DNA from: CAWAMR01 sp963783095 | GTDB lineage: Bacteria > Planctomycetota > Planctomycetia > Gemmatales > Gemmataceae | DNA: 64,000 nt | NCBI GenBank assembly: GCA_963783095.1 | Contig: CAWAMR010000004.1 | Coordinates: 124,001-188,000 of the forward strand | Direction: 5' to 3' | Translations under genes and position numbers: made by a program | Shown here: positions 19,271 to 29,117 of the stretch, piece by piece | How positions within the stretch are numbered: position 1 is the first letter of the stretch | How the letters are laid out: each line of letters opens with the position of its first letter | Notes under the pieces: model-generated | Databases searched by the model: none | What the model saw: the letters and a program-made list of their open reading frames with translations, nothing else | Told to the model about the DNA's origin: nothing

Positions 19271-20496
19271 TCAGAATCCGCCATGTCCAGCCGCCAGACT
19301 ATTCAGAAGTTCGCATAAACGAAGGATGCGATCCTGATCGAGTGTGGGATAGTTGCCGATATAAAAACCGTAAAAGTGTATGTGATCGGCCTGGGGATAC
19401 GACCGGTAAGCGTTGTAGCCCAGCAATCGGCGCAAATAGGGTTGCCGAAGCTGGTTGCCGCCCCCTGCAGTTCCCTGGCGGAACTCAACACCCTTCTTGC
19501 GCAGCAACGACATGACTCGATTACAAAGTACTGTGTTCGGTTCTTTGAGGATCAGAGTGAAAGCGTAGTTGCTGCTTCCTTCGGTTGCGAAGTCGGTGCG
19601 ATATAGGTCCGGATCGAGGTGTTTCAGGAAGAGTTGAAGATTCTCGGTTCGCCGGCGATTGCCGTCATCGAGTCGACGTAGCTGGGATCGGCCGATGATC
19701 GCGTTGATCTCGGTACTGCGAACGTTATAGGCCGGGAAGGCAAAGATGAAGTCCGGGTTTAGATCCGGATACTCGTTCACGAAATCCAGCTTCCGCACAT
19801 AGGAATCGGTCTCGCGCACCATGCCGTGTGCCCGCATCATGCGCACGGTTTCATACAGTTCCGTGTCATCCGTGCAGACCATGCCGCCCTCAATCGTGCT
19901 GAGGTGATGCGCGTAATAGAACGAAAAATTCGAGGCCAGGCCGAAGGTGCCCAGCTTCCGGCCTTCAAATGTCGCGCCGTGCGACTCACAGACATCTTCG
20001 AGCAAGGTGATGCCGCGCTCTTTCAGCTCATCGAGAAGATGGCGAGACAAGGCGTTGTAGCCCAGCACATGCGTCAGAAATACCGCCCGCGTGTGCGAAG
20101 TGATTTTTGCCAGAACCTGATCGTTGTCCATCCCTAGCGTGCGCGGATCGATGTCCACGAACACCGGCTCGAACCCGCAGTGCAAGCACGGCCGCGATGT
20201 CCGAGACCCAGGTGATGGTCGGGACGATGATTTCGCCGCCCGCACCGTGGAGCTCGCTGAGCGCAGCCAGGGTTACCAGATTGGCGGAAGAACCGGAATT
20301 CACGAATACACTGTGCCGGACTCCCAGCCACTCCGACCACTCTTCCTCAAAGGCGCGGACGTTTTTGGATTGCGTGAGGATTGGGTCATCCTGCTGGAGA
20401 AACTCGCACACTGCATCGAGATCTTCGCGAGGGATGTTGTTCTTCATCAGCGGCCAGTTAAGGCCCGTTGAACGGGTTTTGGTTGTTGTCAGTCAT
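19271..20496 (-). CDS. DegT-fold PLP-dependent sugar 3-dehydratase, ColD-like (two frame breaks)
   Basis: The fold and blocks are those of the DegT/DnrJ/EryC1 sugar aminotransferases: FVNSGSSANLVTLAAL, EDVCESHGATFEGR and GTFGLASNFSFY. At the position of the PLP-binding lysine the sequence is YYAHHLSTIEGG, so a histidine (codon near 19904) replaces lysine. That change defines ColD (GDP-4-keto-6-deoxymannose 3-dehydratase) and RfbH/E1; the cysteines for an Fe-S cluster expected in RfbH are not seen, favouring ColD-type chemistry. The start ATG at 20496 overlaps the previous stop as TGATG and reaches WPLMKNNIPRED after one indel near 20458; a second break is near 20185. An ATG at 20447 lies downstream. 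Confidence 0.78.
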
Positions 20497-21611
20497 CAGA
20501 ATGGCCCCTTGAATTCGATGGTCTGGAGATCGGGTCGCTCGGCGGGCAGCCAGCCGCACGGCTCATCTTCCACCAAATCGCGTGCGGCCGCGGCGATGGT
20601 ACGGGCATTGGGATAGAAAAGGTCTTCGAGCGCCGGTGACGTCGGGCAGGTCGTTGCTGCAAAACCCATGCTTTTGAGTCGAAGATCTCGTACTCCTTGA
20701 AGCCTTTCGGCGACTTGGGCCACGATCTCAGCTGCAGCGCCACAGGTGTCCCAGGCCGTGTCCACCACGAGCAATCGACCGGTTCGCTCGACCGATTCGG
20801 CAATGGTTTCGATGTCGAGAGGGCTGAGCCAGATTGGGTCGATCACCTCGGCCTTGATGCCGACACTTTCCAGATACTTTCGGGCTCGCAGGCACTCGAC
20901 CTGCATATACGAGATGCCGACGAGAGTGACATCTTCACCGTATGCGGTGATCCGCGCTTTGCCGGGCTCGACCGAATAAGACGCTTCGGGAACCGGGCCT
21001 TTTTGGAAGTGCAGCAAACGGTGTTCGACGTAGAGGACAGGGTTATCGTCGCGAATCGCGGCGGCCAGACAGCCCTTGGCATCGTAGGGGGTGGTTGGTG
21101 CGACGACTTTGATGCCGGGCACGTGCATGAACATGCCGTGCAGACCCTGGGAGTGCTGCGCCCCTTGCCCCCAACTCTTGCCAATCATTGCCCGCACGAC
21201 CAGCGGTACATGGACCCGACCACCGTACATGTAGCTGCTCTTGGCGGCAACATTGAGCAACTGGTTCATTGCCAGAAGCAGGAAATCCATGCGAATGTGA
21301 ACGTGGATCGGCCGCAGCCCCGCCAGCGCCATGCCGATGGCGACCCCCGTCATCGCATCTTCCGATAGCGGTGTGCCGAAGACTCGTTCCGGGCCGTAGC
21401 TTTCGACCAGTCCCCGCGTCGTTCCCTGAATGGCCTTGGGATCGTCCACATCCAACCCGAACACGACCACGGCGGGATCGCGAGCCATTTCCTGATCGGT
21501 TGCCTCGCGAACGGCATCGACAAAAGATAGTGTCCGTTCAACTGCCGGCTCGGAACTCCTTTGAAGTTCGCGCTGGCACGCCGCTCTATCCCTGACACGT
21601 AGCGAGAGCAT
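20496..21611 (-). CDS. Thiamine-diphosphate E1 enzyme, beta subunit (transketolase C-terminal type)
   Basis: A 371-residue protein matching the beta subunit of 2-oxoacid dehydrogenase E1 enzymes: TLSFVDAVREATDQEMARD, then FGTPLSEDAMTGVAIGMALAG, then SWGQGAQHSQGLHGMFMH and the C-terminal TSPALEDLFYP. It forms the TPP-binding heterotetramer with the alpha subunit encoded just upstream. AAGGAGG stands seven bases before the ATG at 21611, which lies inside the end of the alpha gene. No E2 acyltransferase or E3 gene is present anywhere in the window, so use as an acyloin- or ketol-forming enzyme on a sugar is considered in the findings. The N-terminal 25 residues are unlike the family and a later start is possible. 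Confidence 0.85.
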   Translation of the reverse strand: MLSLRVRDRAACQRELQRSSEPAVERTLSFVDAVREATDQEMARDPAVVVFGLDVDDPKAIQGTTRGLVESYGPERVFGTPLSEDAMTGVAIGMALAGLRPIHVHIRMDFLLLAMNQLLNVAAKSSYMYGGRVHVPLVVRAMIGKSWGQGAQHSQGLHGMFMHVPGIKVVAPTTPYDAKGCLAAAIRDDNPVLYVEHRLLHFQKGPVPEASYSVEPGKARITAYGEDVTLVGISYMQVECLRARKYLESVGIKAEVIDPIWLSPLDIETIAESVERTGRLLVVDTAWDTCGAAAEIVAQVAERLQGVRDLRLKSMGFAATTCPTSPALEDLFYPNARTIAAAARDLVEDEPCGWLPAERPDLQTIEFKGPF

Positions 21612-22552
21612 GGCTATCCTCCTTGAAGATGTCGGACATCAGCTCGGTCGGGGCAGGGAAATCGCTGGCCTCCGCAAAGGCGAAGGCACTGGCAATCTCT
21701 TCTTTTACTTCTGTTTCGATCCGCTGCCGTTCATCCGCCGGCAAGTCATTTGCCAGAACTCGGATCGGATCCGTAGCAACCCAAGGCTCACATTCCGACT
21801 CGGCACGGTAGCCCAGTTGGTAGTCTTGCCCGGGGCCAACATGTTCCTGCCAGCGGTATGTTGCCACCTCAAAAAACCAGGGCCCCACGCCGGCACGGAT
21901 CTTGGCGAGAACATCCCGGGCTCGCCTAACCAGATTCGAAAACATCATTGCCATCGAGTCGCTCCGCCGGCAAGCCGTAGGCCTCAGCACGCGCACATAT
22001 GTCGGGCCTGCCTTGCCTTCGATTTTGATGGGTGTGGATTGCGTAACCGTTGTTTTCGCACACGAACAGTACCGGGAGTTGTTTCAAGACCGCGAAGTTC
22101 AAGGTTTCGGCGAATACGCCTTCCTCTGTGGCACCGTCGCCAAAGAAACTGACGACCACAGTGTCTTTCCGCCGATGTTTGAGGGCATAGGCATAGCCCG
22201 CGGCGTTGGCGATGGTTGTGCCCACGACCGCCGAGGTTCCCATCACTCCATGCTCGGGATCGATCAGATGCATCGATCCGCCCTTGCCCTTGGTGCAACC
22301 CGTCGATTTGCCGTACAACTCTGCAACCATGGCGTTCAGATCGCCGCCTTTGGCAAGGTAGAGTGCGTGACCCCGATAGGTTCCGAAAACGACATCACTG
22401 GGCTGAAGAGCTTCGCAGATGCCGACCGATACGGCCTCCTGGCCGATCGAGAGGTGTACCGGACTTTTGATCTTGTCGGTGGCATAGACCCGTGCGACCT
22501 CTTCTTCAAGTCGACGGATTCGATAGAGCGCTCTATAGAGTCGGGCTTGCAT
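21586..22552 (-). CDS. Thiamine-diphosphate E1 enzyme, alpha subunit (one frame break)
   Basis: Residues 1-205 match E1 alpha subunits: LSIGQEAVSVGICEAL, TYRGHALYLAKGG, and the TPP/Mg motif from GDG (138-140) through CENNGYA (N167, N168). The coding sequence changes frame near 21935 and continues as NLVRRARDVLAKIRAG and GYRAESECEPWVATDPI, the usual C-terminal helical part, to the stop at 21586. The start overlaps the end of the epimerase gene by 20 bases, showing tight operon packing. Sequence style resembles acetoin/pyruvate E1 rather than branched-chain E1, but specificity cannot be read from sequence alone. Confidence 0.85.
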
Positions 22553-23495
22553 AAAGGCGGCCCTCCATGGCCGGATGGTGTAAGAACCAGTGGTAGGTCT
22601 GGATTACCGCCAAGCGGAAATCGGTTGTGGGCCGCCAGCCCAGTGCCAGTAACTTCGATGAATCGAGTGCTTTGAAGGCAGCGCCATCGGGCTGGCTACG
22701 GTCAAATCGGAGCTGCCCTCGGAAACCCACAACATCCGCGATGATGGCTGCAACATCGGCGATACGATGTTCCGTTCCGCCTCCGAGATTCATCGGGGCT
22801 TCGCCCTCATAATGCCGCATCACAAAAAGACAGCTATCCGCAAGATCGCGAGAGAAGATAAACTCCCGGCGGGGTGTTCCTGTCCCCCAGACGGTTAAAT
22901 CGGCCCGTCCCAATTCCTTCGCCTCATGCGCCCGTCGAAGCAACGACGGGATCACATGCCCGCTGTCGGATGAGAAATCGTCGTGCGGGCCAAAGGCATT
23001 GGCTGAAAACCCCGTGATGAATCGACATCCATATTGCCGGCGGTAGGCCTGGCACAATTTCCAGCCCGCAAATTTGGCAATGGCGTAGGCTTCGCTCGTC
23101 GGTTCCACCGGACCAGTACCCAGCGACTCGATCCGCATCGGCTGGGGTGTGTCCCTCGGATACGCGCAGGAACTGGCCAGATAGAGCAGTTTCCTCACCC
23201 GGTGGCGGTGTGCTGCGTCAACGACATTCGACACCACGCGTAGGTTGTCGAGCATCAATTCTGCCGGCCGGGTTCGGTTCAAAGCGATCCCTCCCGACTT
23301 GCCGCCCACGAGAAAAACATACTCGGGTTGGGCATCCTTGAAAAAAGCCTCCACGGAATCGAGATCGGTCAAGGTTGGTTGATCATCATCGCGTCCGACA
23401 AGGTTCGCGTACCCCTGTTCGGGCAGTTTCTCCAACAGCGCAGCACCGGCCAGAGTTTCAGCGCCGGCGACAAAAATGCGTGCGGTGCGGTTCAT
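22533..23495 (-). CDS. NAD(P)-dependent epimerase/reductase, GDP-L-fucose-synthase (Fcl/ColC)-like
   Basis: A 320-residue extended SDR. The nucleotide-binding loop is GAETLAG (11-17), a variant of GxxGxxG. The catalytic set is the serines in LASSCAYP and Y137/K141 in EAYAIAK. The block FSANAFGPHDDF and the NLGGG element fit the Fcl/WcaG group, which epimerises C5 and reduces C4 of 4-keto-6-deoxy nucleotide sugars. ColC of the colitose pathway belongs here and follows ColD, which is also encoded in this operon. GGAGG precedes the ATG, which overlaps the kinase stop as ATGA. Confidence 0.85.
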   Translation of the reverse strand: MNRTARIFVAGAETLAGAALLEKLPEQGYANLVGRDDDQPTLTDLDSVEAFFKDAQPEYVFLVGGKSGGIALNRTRPAELMLDNLRVVSNVVDAAHRHRVRKLLYLASSCAYPRDTPQPMRIESLGTGPVEPTSEAYAIAKFAGWKLCQAYRRQYGCRFITGFSANAFGPHDDFSSDSGHVIPSLLRRAHEAKELGRADLTVWGTGTPRREFIFSRDLADSCLFVMRHYEGEAPMNLGGGTEHRIADVAAIIADVVGFRGQLRFDRSQPDGAAFKALDSSKLLALGWRPTTDFRLAVIQTYHWFLHHPAMEGRLYASPTL

Positions 23496-24568
23496 GACGC
23501 CTCCGCGAGCAGGTCGGTAGAGTGCCATTCCTTGAACGAATAGGCCGATTGCTTGCGGGCACGCTCGGCCTCCAGGTAATCGACTCCAGGTTCATAAAAG
23601 ATGATTTGGCTGCCGCCGGACTCGAATTCAAACGGGACGTGCAACCGGGCGTTGAGCGCTTCCAGAATATCGGGGTGCTTCTCCGGGGGCGCGAACAGCA
23701 GCATGAAGCCACCGCCGCCGGCACCGGTGAGCTTGCCCCCAATTGCGCCTGCCGCCCGGGCGCGTTCGTAGAGGTCATCGACTTCGGTGTTCGAGACGAC
23801 GGCACTCAAACTCCGCTTTAGCTGCCAGGCCTCGTGGAGCAAGTCGCCGAAGGCAAGGATATTCATGCCGCTGGCCAGAATGTCGATACTCTCATCGACC
23901 AGCTCGCGCATGATTCGAAGCTGACGATGCCGGGACGCGATACCGACAGCATAGCTCTTGGCGACCTCCTCGGAAGTTCGCGCGATCCCGGTATAGACCA
24001 GTAGCAGGTGGGACTTCAATTCGGCGATCCGACTTCGCGGCAAAATCAGCGGGCGCACCTCGATTTCCCCATCCGGCTGAAAACAGACATGCTTCAGGCC
24101 ACCGTGCGCCGCGAGAACCTGGTCTTGCGAGCCGACCGTTTCTTTCAGCACATTTTGTTCGAGATGGATCGCTTCATGGGCAAGCTGCTGCTTGGTCGCC
24201 ATCTCGCCGCGCAGCGTATGCAGTGCATTCAGCAGACCGACTGTAAATGAGGAACTCGATCCCATGCCGCTGCGAGCCGGCAAATCGCCGTCGTGGTGAA
24301 TCTCGATGCCCCGATCGATCTGGAGGTATCGAATGGCTTCTCGAACCACCGGATGGCTGATCTCGTCCGCGTTCATGCACGTTTCGATTTGGCGATAGAC
24401 GACGCGGATGCGGTGTTCAAAGAAAGGAGGCAAGTATCGGCAGGTCAGGTAGCAGTATTTGTCGATGGTGGTCGCGAGAACCGCCCCGCCATGCTGGCGC
24501 GACCATTCGGGGTAGTCCGTACCGCCGCCGAAGAACGAAATGCGATATGGAGTCCGGCAGATGATCAT
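23492..24568 (-). CDS. GHMP-family sugar kinase, HddA-like
   Basis: A 358-residue GHMP kinase with RTPYRISFFGGGTDYPEW at the N-terminus, ATP loop SGMGSSSSF (101-108) and the C-terminal GGKLTGAGGGGF motif. This is the signature of D-glycero-alpha-D-manno-heptose 7-phosphate kinases and their relatives that phosphorylate the anomeric carbon of a sugar. It would create the sugar 1-phosphate for nucleotidyl activation; no nucleotidyltransferase is visible in the window, so that gene must lie elsewhere or the kinase serves another purpose. It is the first gene of the minus-strand sugar operon. Confidence 0.85.
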   Translation of the reverse strand: MIICRTPYRISFFGGGTDYPEWSRQHGGAVLATTIDKYCYLTCRYLPPFFEHRIRVVYRQIETCMNADEISHPVVREAIRYLQIDRGIEIHHDGDLPARSGMGSSSSFTVGLLNALHTLRGEMATKQQLAHEAIHLEQNVLKETVGSQDQVLAAHGGLKHVCFQPDGEIEVRPLILPRSRIAELKSHLLLVYTGIARTSEEVAKSYAVGIASRHRQLRIMRELVDESIDILASGMNILAFGDLLHEAWQLKRSLSAVVSNTEVDDLYERARAAGAIGGKLTGAGGGGFMLLFAPPEKHPDILEALNARLHVPFEFESGGSQIIFYEPGVDYLEAERARKQSAYSFKEWHSTDLLAEAS

Positions 24569-24809
24569 TCCTTGATCCTTCGCCTGGGTGCTGCAACAAG
24601 GTGTGTTGGCAGGCGATCCCTCAGCCTTTCAATTCAAACACACACAAACGACAAAATCGGGTTTTGGGATTATTGCTCAAAGTATTGGGTCAGGTCAACC
24701 CCAACCCGATTTGGAGAATGTGCTTCATTAGACTTTTGTTGGAGACGGCGACGACAGGATCGCCCGATTTCTCGTTCCGCTGTCGTCCGGAGCCGTTATA
24801 TTAGACTGA
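24569..24809. other. Divergent intergenic spacer upstream of the sugar operon and the ECF sigma gene
   Basis: 240 bases between two divergent start codons. It must hold the promoter of the sugar operon and that of the sigma factor gene, but I see no sequence that I can defend as a -35/-10 pair or an operator. It is noticeably more AT-rich than the flanking genes around 24640-24760. Confidence 0.5.
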
Positions 24810-25366
24810 ATGTCCCAGGTAACGCGCCTCCTTGATGCCGCGGCGGCAGGCGACCGAGCAGCTGCCGGCGACCTTCTACCTCTCGTCTACGATGAGTTGC
24901 GGAAGCTCGCCGCTGCGCATGGCCGCCGAGTCACCCGACCACACGCTCCAGCCCACCGCCCTGGTTCACGAGGCCTACCTTCGGCTGGTTGGACGGGGCG
25001 ACGACCAGCGCTGGGCCGGCCGGGGGCACTTCTTTGCCGCCGCCGCCGAGGCCATGCGCCGAATCCTGATTGAATCCGCTCGCCGCAAGCACGGCACGGA
25101 GCGCCGGCGGCGACTTCACCCGCCGGGTTCTCGACCCGGATCAAGTCTCGCTCGCGGATGCGTCCCCACGCCTTCTCGCCCTCGATGAGGCGCTCGACCG
25201 GCTCGCGGCCATCGAGCCACGCGCTGCGGAAGTGGTCAAGCTCCGCTACTTTGCCGGCCTGACCGTCGAGGAGGCCGCTGCCATCCTCGGCATCTCGGCC
25301 AGAACGGCCGACAACGACTGGGCTTACGCACGGGCCTGGCTTGTCACCGCCCTTCAGGAGGACTGA
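24810..25366 (+). CDS. ECF-type RNA polymerase sigma factor, planctomycete type (frame-disrupted)
   Basis: Three frames together give a standard 185-residue ECF factor. The first reads RLLDAAAAGDRAAAGDLLPL plus VYDELRKLAA. The second, from about 24930, reads LQPTALVHEAYLRLVG and GHFFAAAAEAMRRILIE (region 2). The third, from about 25120, reads RLAAIEPRAAEVVKLRYFAG and VEEAAAILGISARTADNDW (region 4 helix-turn-helix). Breaks lie near 24920 and 25110. No anti-sigma gene is adjacent. The gene converges with the efflux transporter, whose corrected stop falls only 24 bases away. Confidence 0.8.
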
Positions 25367-25389
25367 ACGCTTTGATTCGTTTGCGAGCC

Positions 25390-26995
25390 TCATTCGGCTC
25401 CGACGGGTGCCTTCTTCTCGGCCACAGAGCGCCTTCATCAAAAATACCAGCACCACCAATCCGATCGCCAGGATTGCCGTCATCCAGAATACATCGAAAT
25501 ATGCCAGGGAAGCGGCCTGCTGGTCTCGAAGATCCGAGAGCCTCTGCCATGTCATTTGTTGGGAGCCGGCGGGATCGCCCGTAGCCTGGAAGTAAATGGC
25601 CTGACCCCGTCCGGCGAAATCGGTCACGGCGGGATTCAACAAGTCGAGATTTTCGTTCATTCGCAGAGTATGAAATTGATCCTGCCGTTCCTCGATCGTT
25701 TGCGCCATCGAGGTGCCGACGCTGCCGCCTTCATTCCGCAAGAGACTGAACAAACCCACTGCTGCCCCGCGCAAGTGCATCGGGATGTACTTGAATGCCG
25801 CAACGCTGATGGGAGCGAAGAGCATTGACAGCCCGATGATCAGGACCACCCTCGGCCAGACGAGTTCCCAGGGGCTGATTTGCAGATTCGTCTGGGACAT
25901 CCAGTAATTTCCCGCGCCGGCAACCAGCAACCCACCCGCGATCAACCAGCGAGCATCCGTGCCGCGACCAAGCAGACGCACCAACGATTATCAGCGCGAC
26001 AATCGAAAACACTCCTGACGGCGACATCACCAGCCCGGAATGGTAGGCGTCATAGCCGAACAGAGTTTGCAGCAGTGCCGGCAGAGAGGTGCTGGCGGCA
26101 TACAGGATGCCGTAGGCGCAGAAAATAATGATACTGCAAATGAGGAAATTTCGTCGGTCAGCGGGCGAAAGTTGACGATCGGACTGGCGATTCGCGTTTC
26201 TCGGCAGATCAATCCACCCAGAGATAGCACGAATAGAATCAAAAGTGTCTGCACTCTTCCAAAGGGATCGCCGAGCCAGTCCCATTCCTGACCTTTGCTG
26301 AGCATCACCTCCCAGCAAATCATCAAGGTCGCCAGCAACATCAGGCCGGCGACATCCAGTTGCATGGGGCGGCGTCTCAGTTCCGTTCGTTCCTTTTTCA
26401 AATACTCGGGATCTTCGAGCAGACTGTAACACAACACGAACGCGAGCACGCCAATCGGAAGGTTGAGATAGAAGATCCAGCGCCAGGAATAATTATCGGT
26501 GATGTAGCCTCCCAGTGTCGGGCCGACCACGGGAGCCAGCAGTGCGGCGATACTGAACATGGTCATCGCCGCCCCTTGTTTTTCCGGAGGGAAACTATCC
26601 AGCAAGACACCCTGGCTCGATGGTTGCAGACCCCCACCAGCCAGCCCCTGGACTACCCGGAAGAAGATCAACTCTCCCAGGCTTGAGGACATCCCGCACA
26701 GCCCGGAACTGATGGTAAAGACGGCGATGGACATCAGGAAGTAGTTTCGTCTGCCCAGATGGGAGGAGAGAAAGCCGGAGATCGGCAAGATGAAGGCGTT
26801 GGCAGCCAGGTAACTGGTGATGACCCATTCGCTGTCGACGACAGCGGCCGATAAACCACCCGCGATATAGCGCAGGGCAACATTCGCGATGGTTGTGTCC
26901 AGAACCTCCATGAAGGTCGGCACAACAACCACGACGGCCACTAACCAGGGATTTACCGTTCGCTTGGGTAAGATGGTAGACGGTGGCGCACTCAT
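25390..26995 (-). CDS. MFS drug efflux transporter, DHA2/EmrB type (frame-disrupted)
   Basis: A 14-helix transporter of the EmrB/QacA group. The N-terminal part has VPTFMEVLDTTIANVAL (motif D1 type), SGFLSSHLGRRNYF (motif A) and FRVVQGLAGGGLQP with GPTLGGYITD (motif C). Coding changes frame near 26120 and again near 25980, continuing with VWPRVVLIIGLSMLFAPI. A last break near 25425 would give an end VAEKKAPVGAE with stop at 25390; without it the frame runs on antisense to the sigma gene to 24887, which I think is false. The ATG at 26995 overlaps the HlyD stop (ATGA). It pumps drugs together with the adaptor encoded upstream. Confidence 0.8.
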
Positions 26996-28550
26996 GGCTG
27001 ACCCTTTTTGGGAATCGCAGGAGTCTTGGCGGGTTGAGGCGTCAGGTAATCCTGCAGAAAATCGCCCTTGCCGGGGTCGTTGCCGATGAGTTCATCCTTG
27101 TAGTAGATGTAAGGAGTGACGGACAGTCCCACGAACAGGGGGTGCTTACCCGGTTTATAATTGTTCAAGTCGATACGAACGGGAAGCCTCTGAACTACCT
27201 TGACGAAGTTGCCGGTCGCATTCTCGGGCGGTAGTAAGGCCAGGGTTGACCCAGTTCCCATCGTGAAGCCGGTGATTCGACCTTGAAACTCCTGGTGGGA
27301 GCCATACATATCAACCTCGATCTGCACGCGCTGACCGATGCGCATCTCGGCAAGTTGGGTTTCCTTGAAATTTGCATCGATCCAGACTTCCGTGAGCGAT
27401 CGGACCGCCATCAAGCTTTGACCCACCTGGACATAGTTGCCGTTGTTGATATTTCTTCGCGTTACCACACCAGTGATATCGCTGGTGATGTCACAGTATT
27501 CGAGGTTCAGTTTCGCCTGGGCAACGTCGCTTTCCGCCTGGAGCAACTTGGCTTCCGCCTGTTTCACTGCGGGAGCCTTGGGAACCAGGTCCGCGAGAAT
27601 GCGATCGATATCGCCCTTGGGGTCACGCTTGCGAAAGTTTTCGAGGACTTCTTTGGGGGTGGAATCGTTACTCGTCAGGGGCAATCCAAGCTGAGCGACG
27701 CTCTGTCTCAAGTTCGCCAGGGCACTGCGAACATTGGAATACGTTTGATCGAGATCCGCCGGAACGTCCGTGAAAACCTTCCCCTCCGGCGGTTGAGGTG
27801 GAAGACCCAGGCTGACCCGAACCTGATAGATGTCGTCGAGAGCCTGATTGACCTGGGCCTGGCCGACCTTGGTCGCCTCCATCGCCTGATCGTAGGTTTG
27901 CTTGCTGATAGCATTGTTGGGTAAGAGTCTCTTGGCGCGTTCCAGATCCGCCCGCGCCAGTTCGAGAGTTGCCATCCTACTCTTGTAGGCGGCGACCTTG
28001 GCATGCAGAGAGCGCGATCTGATTTTTCACTTGTTCCACGGCATATTCCATTTGCCAGCGCGGAGAACTGCGCCTGCGCTTCCAGAGCCCTCACCTGGGC
28101 TTTGGCGGCCATCAGATCACTTTTCGCTGCCACGACAGCGGCCTCCTTGATGGCCAGTTGAACTTCGTAGGGTTTCTTGTCGAGCTGAACGAGCATATCA
28201 CCCTTCTTGACGAGTCTGTTGTTATCGACGAAAACCTCGCTGACCTGACCGGCGACCCGCGGAGCAACGAAGGTCACGTGACTGTTGACGTAGGCATCGT
28301 CCGTGGAAATCGTATTGAGTTCGAGTTCGACCCAGGGGACGCCGTAGCAGAGGACGGCCGCGAGGATCAAGATGGTGGCCCCGCCCATTAGCAGTTGGCG
28401 TCGCCTGTTATGAGGGCGATCGCCGGGCGGAGCAGAATTGGGCGGATCGCCGGTCTCTTTTGCCTGGGGTACGGACCCGACCTGTGCCACGCCGGTATTC
28501 GCCGTAGGTGCATCTCCTGGCCCCCGAGCATTGCCTTCGTTCGTCGGCAT
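26992..28550 (-). CDS. HlyD/EmrA-family membrane fusion protein (two frame breaks)
   Basis: The start MPTNEGN at 28550 follows GGGAGGAAGG. A hydrophilic cytoplasmic tail leads to one transmembrane helix (LLMGGATILILAAVL), then the family block STDDAYVNSHVTFVAPRVAG and a biotinyl-lipoyl-like half motif (VSEVFVDNNRLVKKGDMLV). A long coiled-coil hairpin follows, and the second half motif lies in ITSDITGVVTRRNINNGNYV with QSLMAVRSLTEVWIDANFKE. The two frame breaks lie near 28060 and 28010 inside the hairpin. It should bridge the inner-membrane EmrB-like pump to an outer-membrane factor not present here. It is 33 bases from the channel gene upstream. Confidence 0.85.
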
Positions 28551-28583
28551 GATTCCTTCCTCCCGCAAGGATCTGGAGACAAC

Positions 28584-29117
28584 TTACGTGTGGCGTCCGT
28601 CGAGCCCATGGTCCACCGGAGCGTCGTTCGCGCTCACTTTGCCGAGCCGTGAGCGCCCTGGCTCCGCCCGCATCGCTTGGTTGCCGGCTTGACGTTCGGC
28701 AACCCGGTGCTCGACAAGGCGGTGCAGAACGGCGAAAAGAATGGCGGCGGATAACCCTGCCATCAACATCCCGTCCATGGCCTCCATCGCCCCGAGCAGG
28801 CACCAGGGGCGGGCCATGACCACATCGCCGTAGCCCAACGTCGTGTAATTCACCGCAGAGTGATAAAACGCCGGGGCAAAATCAGGAAACTGGCCACACC
28901 AGACGAAAACGAAGGCCCAGAAAGACATCTGGACCAGGTGTGCCGTGAGCAGGAGGAACACAATCACTTGGAGTAGAAAGCTGATGTTCCAGAATGAACT
29001 CTGGGCATGCCCTTGCCGCATCCTGGCTTCCAGAATGGCGACGCCGGCTACCGCCACAATGGTCTGAATTACGACCGAAAAGGCAATCGCGGCGATGCCG
29101 ACAAGCAAGGGTTGCAT
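28584..29117 (-). CDS. Small potassium-channel-like membrane protein
   Basis: Starting at the ATG with GAGGAGG upstream (29117), the protein has 177 residues: a transmembrane helix at about 5-30, a second at 45-72, a pore helix and selectivity filter TTLGYGDVV (92-100), then a third helix at about 108-128 and a charged tail. GYGD is the potassium filter signature of the two-helix ion channel family. A longer in-frame start at 29252 would add 45 charged residues and is less likely. The drug-efflux pair follows on the same strand. Gating type cannot be told. Confidence 0.85.
   Translation of the reverse strand: MQPLLVGIAAIAFSVVIQTIVAVAGVAILEARMRQGHAQSSFWNISFLLQVIVFLLLTAHLVQMSFWAFVFVWCGQFPDFAPAFYHSAVNYTTLGYGDVVMARPWCLLGAMEAMDGMLMAGLSAAILFAVLHRLVEHRVAERQAGNQAMRAEPGRSRLGKVSANDAPVDHGLDGRHT

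Noticed and set aside
19271..20496. Sugar aminotransferase call for the DegT-fold protein
   Set aside because: The PLP lysine is a histidine, which fits 3-dehydratases.
20496..22552. Canonical pyruvate dehydrogenase
   Set aside because: No E2 or E3 gene is present and all neighbours are nucleotide-sugar genes.
24887..25345. C-terminal extension of the efflux transporter antisense to the sigma factor
   Set aside because: The sequence loses all membrane character past about 25400, and the opposite strand encodes conserved sigma regions; an indel near 25425 gives a better end at 25390.
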